The notes under the pieces: model-generated
What the model saw: the letters and a program-made list of their open reading frames with translations, nothing else
Databases searched by the model: none
What the model was told of the DNA's origin: nothing
Part shown: piece after piece, positions 24,636-31,813 of the stretch
Position numbering within the stretch: the first letter of the stretch is position 1
Layout: the number at the start of each line of letters is the position of its first letter
DNA from: Candidatus Pacebacteria bacterium CG_4_10_14_3_um_filter_34_15
GTDB lineage: Bacteria > Patescibacteriota > Microgenomatia > UBA1400 > PJMF01
Assembly: GCA_002783105.1 (NCBI GenBank)
Contig: PFJN01000048.1
Span: 1-34,976, forward strand
Length of the DNA stretch: 34,976 nucleotides
Direction: 5' to 3'
Program-made: the position numbers and the translations under genes

Positions 24636-25260
24636 AAAAGGTTTCTTAATTACACTTGAAGGTGGAGAGGGCGGAGGAAAAACCACTCAAGCAGTAAGTT
24701 TATATAAGAGATTAAAAAAGGCAGGCAAGGACGTAGTTATTTTCAGAGAGCCCGGTTGCACAGTAATTAGCGAACAAATTCGCGAAGTAGTTTTGTCTGC
24801 GAAAAATAAAAACATTGCATTCACGACAGAAGTTTTGCTTTTTCAAGCTGCTAGAGCTCAAATTTATGAAGAGTTGGTTTTACCTTCGATGCGGGCTGGC
24901 AAAGTTATTGTGATGGATAGATCCAGAGACAGTTCTGTTGTTTATCAAGGAATGGTTCGTGGGTTTGGCAAAAAAATGATTGAGCAACTTAACAATATTT
25001 CTACAAGTCGCACATTGCCAGACTTGACTTTGCTTTTAGATGTTCCTGTAAATAAAGGGCTTAAGAGAAGAGAGAATTCTGGAACTATAAATAGACTTGA
25101 TATGGAAGCCAAAAACTTTCATAACAAGGTCAGAAAAGCCTATTTAGAGCTTGCGGAAGAAGATAAATCAGGGAGATGGCGCGTTATTAATGCTGCTAAA
25201 TCAATTGAGAATGTTGAAGAACAAATGTGGGAAGCTATTTCTGATAAACTTGGTTTATAA
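24625..25260 (+). CDS. tmk: Thymidylate kinase
   Basis: Phosphorylates dTMP to dTDP, the step after ThyA. It is 211 residues from the ATG at 24625, preceded by GGGG 8 nt before the start. The P-loop is EGGEGGGKTT (residues 12-21). REPGCTVISEQIR is the dTMP-binding region, and VMDRSRDSSVVYQG corresponds to the DRxxxSxxAYQG motif. A lid region rich in basic residues follows (KRRENSGTINRLD). The start lies inside the end of the Maf-like gene (11-nt overlap), suggesting translational coupling. Confidence 0.93.
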   Translation: MAIKKGFLITLEGGEGGGKTTQAVSLYKRLKKAGKDVVIFREPGCTVISEQIREVVLSAKNKNIAFTTEVLLFQAARAQIYEELVLPSMRAGKVIVMDRSRDSSVVYQGMVRGFGKKMIEQLNNISTSRTLPDLTLLLDVPVNKGLKRRENSGTINRLDMEAKNFHNKVRKAYLELAEEDKSGRWRVINAAKSIENVEEQMWEAISDKLGL

Positions 25261-25294
25261 ATTAACAAAAATAACTTTGAAGATTAAGAAATTT

Positions 25295-25903
25295 ATGAAA
25301 TTACCAAGAGCAGTACAAAATTTGATCGAAAAATTCGAAAAACTTCCAGGGGTTGGGCCAAAATCTGCTCAGCGCTTAGTTTTTTATTTACTTCACAATC
25401 CAGATCATGAGATTGAAGATTTTTCGAAAAAACTGCTTGAATTAAAGAAAAACACCGTACTTTGTGAAATTTGCCACAATGTGAGTGAATCAAACCCTTG
25501 TGAAGTTTGCGGTGATGAAACAAGAGAAAACAATGTTCTTTGTATAGTTGAGCATCCATTAGACGTTTTAGCGCTTGAGCGTTCAAATTCATTTAAAGGT
25601 AGATACCATGTTTTACACGGAAGCATTGCTCCGCTTAATAACATTGGTCCTGACCAGCTATTTTTGCATGATGTAGCTAAACGGCTAGATAAAATTGATG
25701 AGTTAATTATTGCCACAAACCCTACGATGGAAGGTGAGGCCACTGCTTTATATATTACTGAGTATCTTAATCAAAATTCACAGGTTGATTCAGAAAAGAT
25801 GATAATCACTAGGATTGGCCATGGTTTACCAATTGGTGCTGATATTGAATATGCAGATGGAGTCACCTTAGCAAAGGCTCTTGAGGGCAGAAGAAAAATT
25901 TAA
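25295..25903 (+). CDS. recR: Recombination protein RecR
   Basis: Forms the RecFOR/RecOR complex that loads RecA at gaps. It is 202 residues. There is an N-terminal helix-hairpin-helix (KLPGVGPKSAQRLVFYLL) and a zinc finger with four cysteines (Cys57, Cys60, Cys69, Cys72). The Toprim domain follows (VLCIVEHPLDVLALE), then the Walker-B-like region and RIGHGLPIGADIEYAD near the C-terminus. The frame is open further upstream inside tmk, but the conserved MKLPRAVQNL start is at 25295. dnaX is not adjacent here. A strong terminator follows at 25991. Confidence 0.95.
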   Translation: MKLPRAVQNLIEKFEKLPGVGPKSAQRLVFYLLHNPDHEIEDFSKKLLELKKNTVLCEICHNVSESNPCEVCGDETRENNVLCIVEHPLDVLALERSNSFKGRYHVLHGSIAPLNNIGPDQLFLHDVAKRLDKIDELIIATNPTMEGEATALYITEYLNQNSQVDSEKMIITRIGHGLPIGADIEYADGVTLAKALEGRRKI

Positions 25904-25989
25904 TTAATTTATAGACTTTTTTCTGTTTAATTAAATTCAATAATGATGTTAATATTTATTTAGATGGTTAAATTAAATAATGAAACTAG

Positions 25990-26029
25990 ACCACTCAAAT
26001 TCTTAAAGTAAGAATAGAGTGGTTTTTTT
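25990..26029 (+). terminator. Intrinsic terminator after recR
   Basis: ACCACTC (25990-25996) pairs with GAGTGGT (26017-26023). An inner stem ATTCTTA/TAAGAAT (25999-26005 and 26009-26015) closes a 3-nt loop, and T7 (26023-26029) follows. It is the clearest intrinsic terminator in the window, ending the tmk-recR unit. Confidence 0.85.
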
Positions 26030-26046
26030 GTAAATAAAAAAAGGGA

Positions 26047-26055
26047 GGGGGGGGG
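26047..26055 (+). repeat. G9 homopolymer tract upstream of the HPF-like gene
   Basis: Nine G, preceded by AAAGGGA, between the recR terminator and the HPF-like gene (96 nt before its ATG). It is the second such tract in this AT-rich window. The rest of the gap 25904-26151 shows only the terminator, this tract and a small GCCT/AGGC hairpin before the Shine-Dalgarno sequence. Confidence 0.6.
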
Positions 26056-26151
26056 CAAAAAATCAGCAAAATCTCAGGAAAAATTGAGAACATTGAGTCG
26101 TACAAATATTTTAAAGTATAAATAGAAGCCTTATCAGGCAGAAGGATTTAT

Positions 26152-26490
26152 ATGACAGTAATAGTTGAGTCAAAGAAAATGAAAGTAACGAACGCAATTA
26201 GACAGTTTGCTGAAAAACAAGCACTTAAAATTAGCAAATTAGGTAAGAGTGTTTTAGATATTAAGATCCATTTAGAGAAAATTCGTAAAAAAAAGATGGA
26301 TGAAAACTCAAATATTGTCACATATTTTGTATCTACTCCTGGAAAAAATATTGTTGTGAAAAGTAAATCAGCTGATATGTACAAAGCAATTTTTGAAGCT
26401 ACTTCTAGTGCAGTGAGGAAACTTAGAAAAATGAGTGAAAAGAGAAAAACAATCAAAAGATCAACAAAAAAACTTTCGTTAGTAAGTTGA
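26152..26490 (+). CDS. Ribosome hibernation-promoting factor/RaiA-like protein
   Basis: A 112-residue protein of the HPF/YfiA (sigma-54 modulation) family, which binds the 30S decoding centre and silences ribosomes under stress. The pattern fits: an opening beta strand (VIVESKKMKVTNAIRQFAEK), a helix, a second strand (SVLDIKIHLEK), then a strand (PGKNIVVKSKSADMYKAIFEA) leading to the helix VRKLRKM and a basic tail. It is the short form without the dimerising C-terminal domain. AGAAGG lies 6 nt before the ATG. No regulator is visible; the upstream terminator isolates it from recR. Confidence 0.8.
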   Translation: MTVIVESKKMKVTNAIRQFAEKQALKISKLGKSVLDIKIHLEKIRKKKMDENSNIVTYFVSTPGKNIVVKSKSADMYKAIFEATSSAVRKLRKMSEKRKTIKRSTKKLSLVS

Positions 26491-26534
26491 ATAGATAATT
26501 AAAATACTAATTTAAAAAGAATTACTGCCAAATT

Positions 26535-26551
26535 CACCCTTGATTAAGGTG
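26535..26551 (+). other. Small stem-loop after the HPF-like gene
   Basis: CACCCTT and AAGGTG pair with a one-base bulge around a 4-nt loop. No T-tract follows, so I do not call it a terminator. It lies upstream of the larger hairpin at 26576. Confidence 0.4.
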
Positions 26552-26575
26552 CATACTATCTTGTATCGTGTAAAT

Positions 26576-26632
26576 AGACTTCTTGCGAAATAGATGTCAA
26601 AATTGCTACAAAGCTTATTTCGCAAAAAGTCT
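26576..26632 (+). other. Long leader hairpin before the low-complexity gene pair
   Basis: AGACTT, one mismatch, then TTGCGAAATA (26576-26592) pair with TATTTCGCAA, the mismatch, and AAGTCT (26616-26632): 16 of 17 positions match. The loop is 23 nt. No T-tract follows. The structure ends 26 nt before the ATG at 26659 and before the GGAG ribosome site, so it probably belongs to the 5' leader, though a transcription start on its far side is not proven. Confidence 0.7.
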
Positions 26633-26658
26633 AATGTGTATCTTACAATGGAGTTTAT

Positions 26659-27057
26659 ATGGCAGATGATAATAAAAATCCCCTAGACGTTTTAGAAGAA
26701 TTGTTAAAACAGTCCGGTGGTGGCGCAGGAACTGGTGGCGCAGGAGTAGGTGCTGTGGCGGCAGGAAAAGCTTCACTATCTGCTGATGAAGTTGCGAAGA
26801 TCAAAGAAGAAGCTGAAAAAAAACTTGCTGAAGAGCTCGAAGTTAAGCGTCTAGAACTTGAACAGCACCAAGTTGAGCAAAGTGTTGTAGATGAAGTGAA
26901 AATGGCAGAACAGAGAGAAGAAATTGTAAAGATTAAAGATTCTGATGAATATAAGGCAAGAATACAGCAAGACTCAGATAAAAAAGCTAGTGATGACAAT
27001 AAGATTATTGCAGGCGATGGCTTTGAAATTGATCAATTAGATCACAAAAAGGTTTAA
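26659..27057 (+). CDS. Hypothetical Gly-rich/coiled-coil protein (132 aa)
   Basis: I do not recognise this protein. Residues 1-17 are a short acidic helix (LDVLEELLKQ), followed by a Gly/Ala linker (GGGAGTGGAGVGAVAAG). A long highly charged helix (about 42-115) follows, of coiled-coil character (EVAKIKEEAEKKLAEEL), with an acidic C-terminus. No membrane segment or signal peptide is present. The start has GGAG 5 nt upstream. Its stop and the next ATG are separated by 2 nt, so the two are one operon and may form a complex. It follows the leader hairpin at 26576. Confidence 0.65.
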   Translation: MADDNKNPLDVLEELLKQSGGGAGTGGAGVGAVAAGKASLSADEVAKIKEEAEKKLAEELEVKRLELEQHQVEQSVVDEVKMAEQREEIVKIKDSDEYKARIQQDSDKKASDDNKIIAGDGFEIDQLDHKKV

Positions 27058-27059
27058 TA

Positions 27060-27701
27060 ATGCTAAGTTCAGCATCAAATCATGGTTCAAGTATGGGTTC
27101 AGGTGGTATGGGTGGTTTTGGAGGTATGAGTGGTGGAGATAGTTTTGGCGAAGCAGCAGATGAGAGAAGTAAGATACAACAAGCCATGTCTAGTAATTCT
27201 AATAAAGGTTCTGGTGCAAGCTCTGCATCTGGTACTGGTGGTGCTGGAAGCACTCCACAAAATCAACCAATGGCTCAGTCACCAGCTGAACCAAGGGAAG
27301 TTGCTGAAATACCAGAGGAAGCAAAACGAGGGGTGGAGGATGTTTGGCTTGAAGTGAAGAAATTCTTTTCATTAAATGCATGGTTGGGAATTGATCCAGA
27401 AAACATGAACCCTGAGGAGCAAGCCCAAGCAAAGCAATTTCATGCAAAATACCAACAGTTAGATCAGGAACAACAAGCTGTTGCAAAACAAATGTACCAA
27501 GAAAAACTTCAAAAGAAAAAAATGTTAGAAGAAGAAGAGAGGCGTAAAAAAGAACAAGAAGCTCAGGAAAAAGAACAGTCAATCGTGATACCGTCTGGTC
27601 CTCAAAAAGGTGCTGGTCAAGAAGGAAAAACCAAAAAACAACAAGTGCTAAGCAAAATTAAGCAGGACAGAACTACACTTTCAACAAGTCAGGGAGAGTA
27701 G
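27060..27701 (+). CDS. Hypothetical Gly/Ser-rich protein with charged coiled coil (213 aa)
   Basis: I do not recognise this protein. Residues 1-85 are low complexity (Gly, Ser, Met, Ala, Pro; for example GSGGMGGFGGMSGGDSFGE) and probably disordered. Residues 90-115 form a compact segment (VEDVWLEVKKFFSLNAWLGI). A long Gln/Glu/Lys-rich coiled coil follows (about 118-183), then a basic tail. Its composition parallels the preceding gene, two nucleotides away. cysS begins 3 nt after its stop, so all three lie on one transcript. Function unknown; a link to translation is positional only. Confidence 0.65.
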   Translation: MLSSASNHGSSMGSGGMGGFGGMSGGDSFGEAADERSKIQQAMSSNSNKGSGASSASGTGGAGSTPQNQPMAQSPAEPREVAEIPEEAKRGVEDVWLEVKKFFSLNAWLGIDPENMNPEEQAQAKQFHAKYQQLDQEQQAVAKQMYQEKLQKKKMLEEEERRKKEQEAQEKEQSIVIPSGPQKGAGQEGKTKKQQVLSKIKQDRTTLSTSQGE

Positions 27702-27704
27702 TAT

Positions 27705-29198
27705 ATGAAACTTTATAATACACCTACCAAAAAAATTGAAGAATTTATTCCAATAGATGATGGAAAAGTCGGTTTATATGCTTGCGGATTCACAGTTTAC
27801 GATTTTACACATTTGGGTCATTTGAGAAAATACACGATGGATGATGTTTTGATTAGAACTCTCAAACACGAGGGTTATGACGTAAATTTCATTCAAAATA
27901 TTACTGATGTTGGTCACTTAGCTTCAGATGAAGATACTGGCGAAGATAAGCTGGAAAAAGGTGCTAAAAAATATGGCAAATCTGTTTGGGATGTAGCAAA
28001 AGAATTTGAAGATTATTTTTTTAGAAGTATGGATTTAATGGGAAACTTGCGACCTGATAAAAGTACTAGAGCAACAGAGCATATCGAAGAGCAGTTAAAT
28101 TTGGTTAAAACACTTAAGGAAAAAGGTTATACATATGTGATAGATGGAGACGGAGTTTATTTTGATACCAGTAAATTTCCTGAATATGGAAAAATGGCTG
28201 GACTTGATTTGAAACGGCAGCAAGAAGGTGCGCGTGTTGAGAAAGTAGTTGGCAAAAGAAACTCTTCAGATTTCGCTTTATGGAAGTTTGAACGTGAAGG
28301 TGAAAATAGGGCCATGATTTGGGAAAGCCCTTGGAGCAAACGAAGCTTTCCAGGATGGCATGTTGAATGTAGTGCAATGTCCATGAAGTATTTGGGTGAA
28401 CAATTTGACATCCACACTGGTGGCATTGATCATATTCCTGTTCATCACACAAATGAAATAGCTCAGTCCGAAGCAGCTACGGGAAAATCGCCATTTGTTA
28501 AGTATTGGGTGCACCACAACTTTCTGAAGGTCGATGGCACCAAAATGAGTAAGTCATTGGGTAATTTTTATACTATTGATGATGTGATGGAGCGTGGATT
28601 TAGTCCACGAGCGTTAAGGCTCCTATTCATGACGGCTCATTATCAATCTGAGATGAACTTTACTTGGGAAAATTTGGTTGGTATGCAGAAAAGTTACGAA
28701 AGGCTGTTGAAAATTGTTGTTGATTTGAAAAAAAATGTTTTAGAATCAGAAAAAACTGACGAAAAACTTGTTGCTGATTTTGATGGCAATTTGGCAACAA
28801 AATTTAAAGACAAATTCTTTACAGCCCTGTCAGAAAATCTTAATACAGCTCAAGCTTTAGCTGTTCTTTGGGAAGTGATGAAGTCTGATGAATTAAGTAA
28901 CTCTGAAAAATTATCATTGTTGTTGGCATTTGATGAAGTTTTTCAGTTAGATTTAAAACAGGCAGAACAAGTTTTGGAAAAAATTAAATTTAACAAATTG
29001 GGCGACACAACAGGCAATTTTTCTGGAGAAATGAATGATTTACCTGAGGAAATTCAGCAAATATTATTAGATAGAGAAACTGCTAGAAAGAATAATGATT
29101 GGGGTCAGTCAGACGCACTTAGAGACCTACTTCTAAAAAAAGGTTATAAAGTTTTGGATTCTTCTGAGGGGCAAAAATTGGAGAAGCTTCATTTCTAA
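27705..29198 (+). CDS. cysS: Cysteinyl-tRNA synthetase
   Basis: Class I synthetase (497 aa) that charges tRNA-Cys. The zinc-ligand cysteine is in GLYACGFTVYDFTHLGH (Cys27), ending in the HIGH-type motif HLGH (residues 36-39). Further zinc and substrate motifs are GWHVECSAMSMKYLG, the HTGGIDHIPVHHTNEIAQSE stretch, and KMSKS (residues 280-284). The C-terminal anticodon-binding domain is present. It follows the two low-complexity genes with a 3-nt gap and uses GGGAGAG as ribosome site. Length is normal. Confidence 0.95.
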   Translation: MKLYNTPTKKIEEFIPIDDGKVGLYACGFTVYDFTHLGHLRKYTMDDVLIRTLKHEGYDVNFIQNITDVGHLASDEDTGEDKLEKGAKKYGKSVWDVAKEFEDYFFRSMDLMGNLRPDKSTRATEHIEEQLNLVKTLKEKGYTYVIDGDGVYFDTSKFPEYGKMAGLDLKRQQEGARVEKVVGKRNSSDFALWKFEREGENRAMIWESPWSKRSFPGWHVECSAMSMKYLGEQFDIHTGGIDHIPVHHTNEIAQSEAATGKSPFVKYWVHHNFLKVDGTKMSKSLGNFYTIDDVMERGFSPRALRLLFMTAHYQSEMNFTWENLVGMQKSYERLLKIVVDLKKNVLESEKTDEKLVADFDGNLATKFKDKFFTALSENLNTAQALAVLWEVMKSDELSNSEKLSLLLAFDEVFQLDLKQAEQVLEKIKFNKLGDTTGNFSGEMNDLPEEIQQILLDRETARKNNDWGQSDALRDLLLKKGYKVLDSSEGQKLEKLHF

Positions 29199-29259
29199 TT
29201 AATCAATATCATGCAAAACATAAAACTCGGAACATATTAATATTGCAAAGGTACAAACT

Positions 29260-29853
29260 ATGAATATTTGTATATTTGGCGATAGTATTGCTTGGGGAGC
29301 ATGGTTGCCATTTAGAGTTAGTTGGGCTAATCTTCTCAGAAACTATCTTGAAAAAAACTTCGGCAGTACATTTTCTGTTTATGACTTAGGTATTGATGGT
29401 GATACTACAAATGATTTAATTATGAGATTTGATGCGGAAGCAAAAGCTCGTTCTCCAAAATTAATAATTTTTGCAATAGGAACGAATGATTCTTCTTTCA
29501 GGAAAACAAGGAATAACCCAATAGTTGACATAAATACTTTCAAAAGAAATGTAAAAATTTTAATAGATAAAGCTAAAATTTACACTCAGAAAATTATATT
29601 TCTTGGTTTGGTTAAGGGTAATGACCAAGAAACAATGCCACTACCTAGCAGTAGTACTGGAAAGTGTTACGACAAAGAAAATGTAGTTTTATATGATGAA
29701 GCCATGAAGCATATTTGCTTAGAAGAAAATGTTAACTTTATAGACTTGTATTCATTATTAACAGATCAAGATTTTATTGATGGTCTTCACCCCAATCCAG
29801 CTGGTCACATAAAGATTTTTGAGATTATTCGTGAAATGTTTGATAGTGAGTAA
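29260..29853 (+). CDS. SGNH/GDSL-family esterase
   Basis: A 197-residue hydrolase of the SGNH fold. The nucleophile block is IFGDSIAWGAW (Ser9), the second block has a Gly-turn (LGIDGDTTND), the third is IFAIGTND (Asn), and the catalytic Asp/His is in DGLHPNPAGH. No signal peptide is present, so it acts in the cytosol. Relatives are lipases, carbohydrate deacetylases or thioesterases, and the substrate is not clear. AAAGG lies 7 nt before the ATG. It stands between cysS and the toxin-antitoxin pair as a single gene. Confidence 0.85.
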   Translation: MNICIFGDSIAWGAWLPFRVSWANLLRNYLEKNFGSTFSVYDLGIDGDTTNDLIMRFDAEAKARSPKLIIFAIGTNDSSFRKTRNNPIVDINTFKRNVKILIDKAKIYTQKIIFLGLVKGNDQETMPLPSSSTGKCYDKENVVLYDEAMKHICLEENVNFIDLYSLLTDQDFIDGLHPNPAGHIKIFEIIREMFDSE

Positions 29854-29878
29854 TTGAGTAAATAGGTTTTTCTATAAT

Positions 29879-29923
29879 TAATGCAAATTGACAAAAGTAA
29901 TGCAAAATGATATTATTAATGCA
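29879..29923 (+). promoter_or_regulatory. Three TAATGCA repeats spaced 19 nt, probable vapBC operator
   Basis: TAATGCA occurs at 29879, 29898 and 29917: three direct copies with exactly 19 nt between starts. The -35 box lies between copies 1 and 2, and the -10 box between copies 2 and 3. AbrB-type antitoxins commonly bind their own promoter, so autoregulation through these repeats is likely but inferred. Confidence 0.7.
29888..29916 (+). promoter_or_regulatory. Consensus promoter for the toxin-antitoxin pair
   Basis: TTGACA (29888-29893), a 17-nt spacer, and TATTAT (29911-29916): the best -35/-10 match in the window. It ends 8 nt before the ATG at 29925, so a leaderless antitoxin message is predicted. 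Confidence 0.8.
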
Positions 29924-29924
29924 T

Positions 29925-30194
29925 ATGTCACAAATTGTATCTATAACATCACAAGGTCAAATTAGTATTCCAGCACAAATGAGGAGGTTTTTAGGTTTAG
30001 ATTTAGCTAAAAAAGCTTATGTTACTCAAGAAAATGGAAAGATTATTATTGAACCTGTTCCAGATCTTCTAACTTTGGCAGGATCTTTAAATTCTGTTGC
30101 AATTAAAAATAAATCTAGTGAAGAAATTCAATCAATAGAACAAAAAGCTGTTGAGCAAGTTCGAATAAATAAATATCTAAGCAAGAAAAAATAG
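29925..30194 (+). CDS. AbrB/SpoVT-type antitoxin (VapB-like)
   Basis: 89 residues with a swapped-hairpin AbrB DNA-binding domain (residues 1-45: VSITSQGQISIPAQMRRFLG, then AYVTQENGKIIIEPV), followed by a flexible charged tail that should wrap the toxin. It represses its own promoter in related systems. An in-frame ATG at 29919 and another at 29907 exist, but these lie within or right against the -10 box, so I chose 29925. The PIN-domain toxin gene starts 32 nt later. The repeats at 29879-29923 are the obvious operator candidate. Confidence 0.85.
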   Translation: MSQIVSITSQGQISIPAQMRRFLGLDLAKKAYVTQENGKIIIEPVPDLLTLAGSLNSVAIKNKSSEEIQSIEQKAVEQVRINKYLSKKK

Positions 30195-30226
30195 GTTAAA
30201 TATCTTAGAAATAATAGATTCCATTT

Positions 30227-30625
30227 ATGAAAAAACTATATGTAGATACAAATGTTTTTTTAAGATTTCTTCTACAAGATAATATCAAGCAAGCTAAAGT
30301 CGCTGAAAAAAATTTTATTTTGGCAAAAGACGAAAAAGTTAAAATAGTAATTGTTTCAGAAGTTATTCCAGAATTAGTTTATGTTTTGTCTGGTGTATAT
30401 AAATTATCAAGAGTAAATATTGCAAAATATATTGAGAATATTGTTAAAACTATATATTTAAATGTCGAGCAGAGGGATGTTTGGATTAAGGTTATGAGTA
30501 TTTATCCTCAGGTTAATTTTGATGTTGTAGATATATTTTTAGCTGTAAAAGCAAAAGAGGAAAATGGAGAAGTTTTGTCTTTTGACAAAGATTTTGAAAA
30601 ACTAGAGAAACATCTATCGATTTAA
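30227..30625 (+). CDS. PIN-domain toxin ribonuclease (VapC-like)
   Basis: A 132-residue PIN-domain Mg-dependent RNase. The acidic active site is visible: YVDTNVFLRFLL (Asp7), SEVIPELVYVL (Glu45/Glu49), FDVVDIFLAVKA (Asp99/Asp102) and LSFDKDFEKL (Asp120/Asp122). VapC toxins cleave tRNA or rRNA when the antitoxin is degraded. The antitoxin-first gene order, the AbrB-type partner and the shared promoter support a type II toxin-antitoxin system. The target RNA is unknown. Confidence 0.88.
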   Translation: MKKLYVDTNVFLRFLLQDNIKQAKVAEKNFILAKDEKVKIVIVSEVIPELVYVLSGVYKLSRVNIAKYIENIVKTIYLNVEQRDVWIKVMSIYPQVNFDVVDIFLAVKAKEENGEVLSFDKDFEKLEKHLSI

Positions 30626-30633
30626 ACTAAACC

Positions 30634-30642
30634 TGATAAAAT
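30634..30642 (+). promoter_or_regulatory. Extended -10 box for ychF
   Basis: TGATAAAAT (TGn plus TAAAAT), 9 nt before the ychF ATG. It overlaps the end of the toxin gene region and permits separate expression of ychF with almost no leader. Confidence 0.45.
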
Positions 30643-30651
30643 ACAGCCTAT

Positions 30652-31734
30652 ATGTCTTTATCAGTAGGAATAGTTGGTTTACCAAATGTAGGAAAGTCTA
30701 CATTGTTTAATGCACTTCTAAAGCGCCAAGCTGCTTTGGCCGCCAATTATCCTTTTGCAACCATTGATCCCAATATCGGAATTGTTCCTGTACCAGATGC
30801 ACGCTTGGAAGTTTTGGCAAAAATGGTTTCTGCCAAAGCAATTAAGCCTGCGGTTGTTGAATTTGTTGATATCGCTGGCTTGGTTTCTGGAGCAAGCAAG
30901 GGCGAAGGCTTAGGTAACAAATTTTTAGCAAATATACGCGAAACCGATCTGATTTGTCATGTCGTGCGAGGTTTTAGTGATGATTTAATTTTGCGTGAAG
31001 GCAGTACAGATCCAAAATCTGATCGAGAAGTAATTGAGATGGAGCTTTTATTAGCCGACATCACAACTTTGGAGAAGCAACGTCAGCCAAAAGCAACCAA
31101 AGACAAAGATTTATTGTTCAAGTGGGAAGTTGTTCAGAAAATGTTAAAAGTGGCTATTGATGGTCAAATGATTTCTTCTGCGCTTGCTTCTGATGAAGAA
31201 AAAAAAGTGGGCCGAGAAATGGGATTGCTTACAGCTAAAGAAATTATTTATATCATTAATGTCGACGAGAATGTGATTAGCGAGCAGGATTCTCAAATAA
31301 AAAATTATGCAGATCTTTTAAGCGTTTCTGAAGACAAAATCGTGATTATTAGTGCCAAAATTGAAAGTGAAATTGCAGCTTTGGCTGACGAAGATTCAGC
31401 CTTATTTTTGGAGGAATTGGGACTAAAAAAAAGTGGTTTAGAAAGACTAATTCAAACTGCTTATGATCGATTAGGTTTGCAAACATATCTTACTGCTGGA
31501 GAAATGGAAGTTAAAGCATGGACTATCAAAAAAGGTACCCTAGCACCTCAGGCTGCTGGCGTAATTCACACTGATTTTGAAAAGAAATTTATTAAAGCCA
31601 AAGTAGTTTCTTATCAAGATTTCTTAGATTTTGATGGTTGGAAGGGGACTAAAGAAAAAGGTAAACAGAGAATTGAAGGTAAGGATTATGAGATGCGAGC
31701 TGATGATGTTGTTGAATTTATGATCGGAACTTGA
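30652..31734 (+). CDS. ychF: Redox/ribosome-associated ATPase YchF
   Basis: A universally conserved Obg-related P-loop NTPase (360 aa) that prefers ATP and binds ribosomes. G1 is VGLPNVGKST (residues 8-17), the switch region reads NYPFATIDPNIGIVPVPD, and G3 is DIAGLVSGASKGEGLGNKFL. The central coiled-coil insertion is present, followed by the C-terminal TGS domain (LQTYLTAGEMEVKAWTIKKG). Length and domain order are standard. It is transcribed separately from the toxin-antitoxin pair. Confidence 0.95.
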   Translation: MSLSVGIVGLPNVGKSTLFNALLKRQAALAANYPFATIDPNIGIVPVPDARLEVLAKMVSAKAIKPAVVEFVDIAGLVSGASKGEGLGNKFLANIRETDLICHVVRGFSDDLILREGSTDPKSDREVIEMELLLADITTLEKQRQPKATKDKDLLFKWEVVQKMLKVAIDGQMISSALASDEEKKVGREMGLLTAKEIIYIINVDENVISEQDSQIKNYADLLSVSEDKIVIISAKIESEIAALADEDSALFLEELGLKKSGLERLIQTAYDRLGLQTYLTAGEMEVKAWTIKKGTLAPQAAGVIHTDFEKKFIKAKVVSYQDFLDFDGWKGTKEKGKQRIEGKDYEMRADDVVEFMIGT

Positions 31735-31813
31735 TCCAAGAGAAAACTTTTTGATTTTACATATAATCTTGTGATATATATACTTATCTAGTCTAGGTAT
31801 ATTACATAAATAA

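Noticed and set aside
25980-26005. A short frame MKLDHSNS ending inside the recR terminator, as in attenuation leaders
   Set aside because: There is no ribosome site, no run of regulatory codons and no biosynthetic gene downstream. The structure is fully explained as an intrinsic terminator.
26655-26999. A minus-strand Ser/Ala-rich frame opposite the gene at 26659
   Set aside because: It mirrors the low-complexity GA-rich coding strand and has no promoter or ribosome site of its own.
28114-28517. Several His/Cys-rich frames on the minus strand of cysS
   Set aside because: They are antisense to conserved cysS motifs and mutually overlapping; no independent signals support them.
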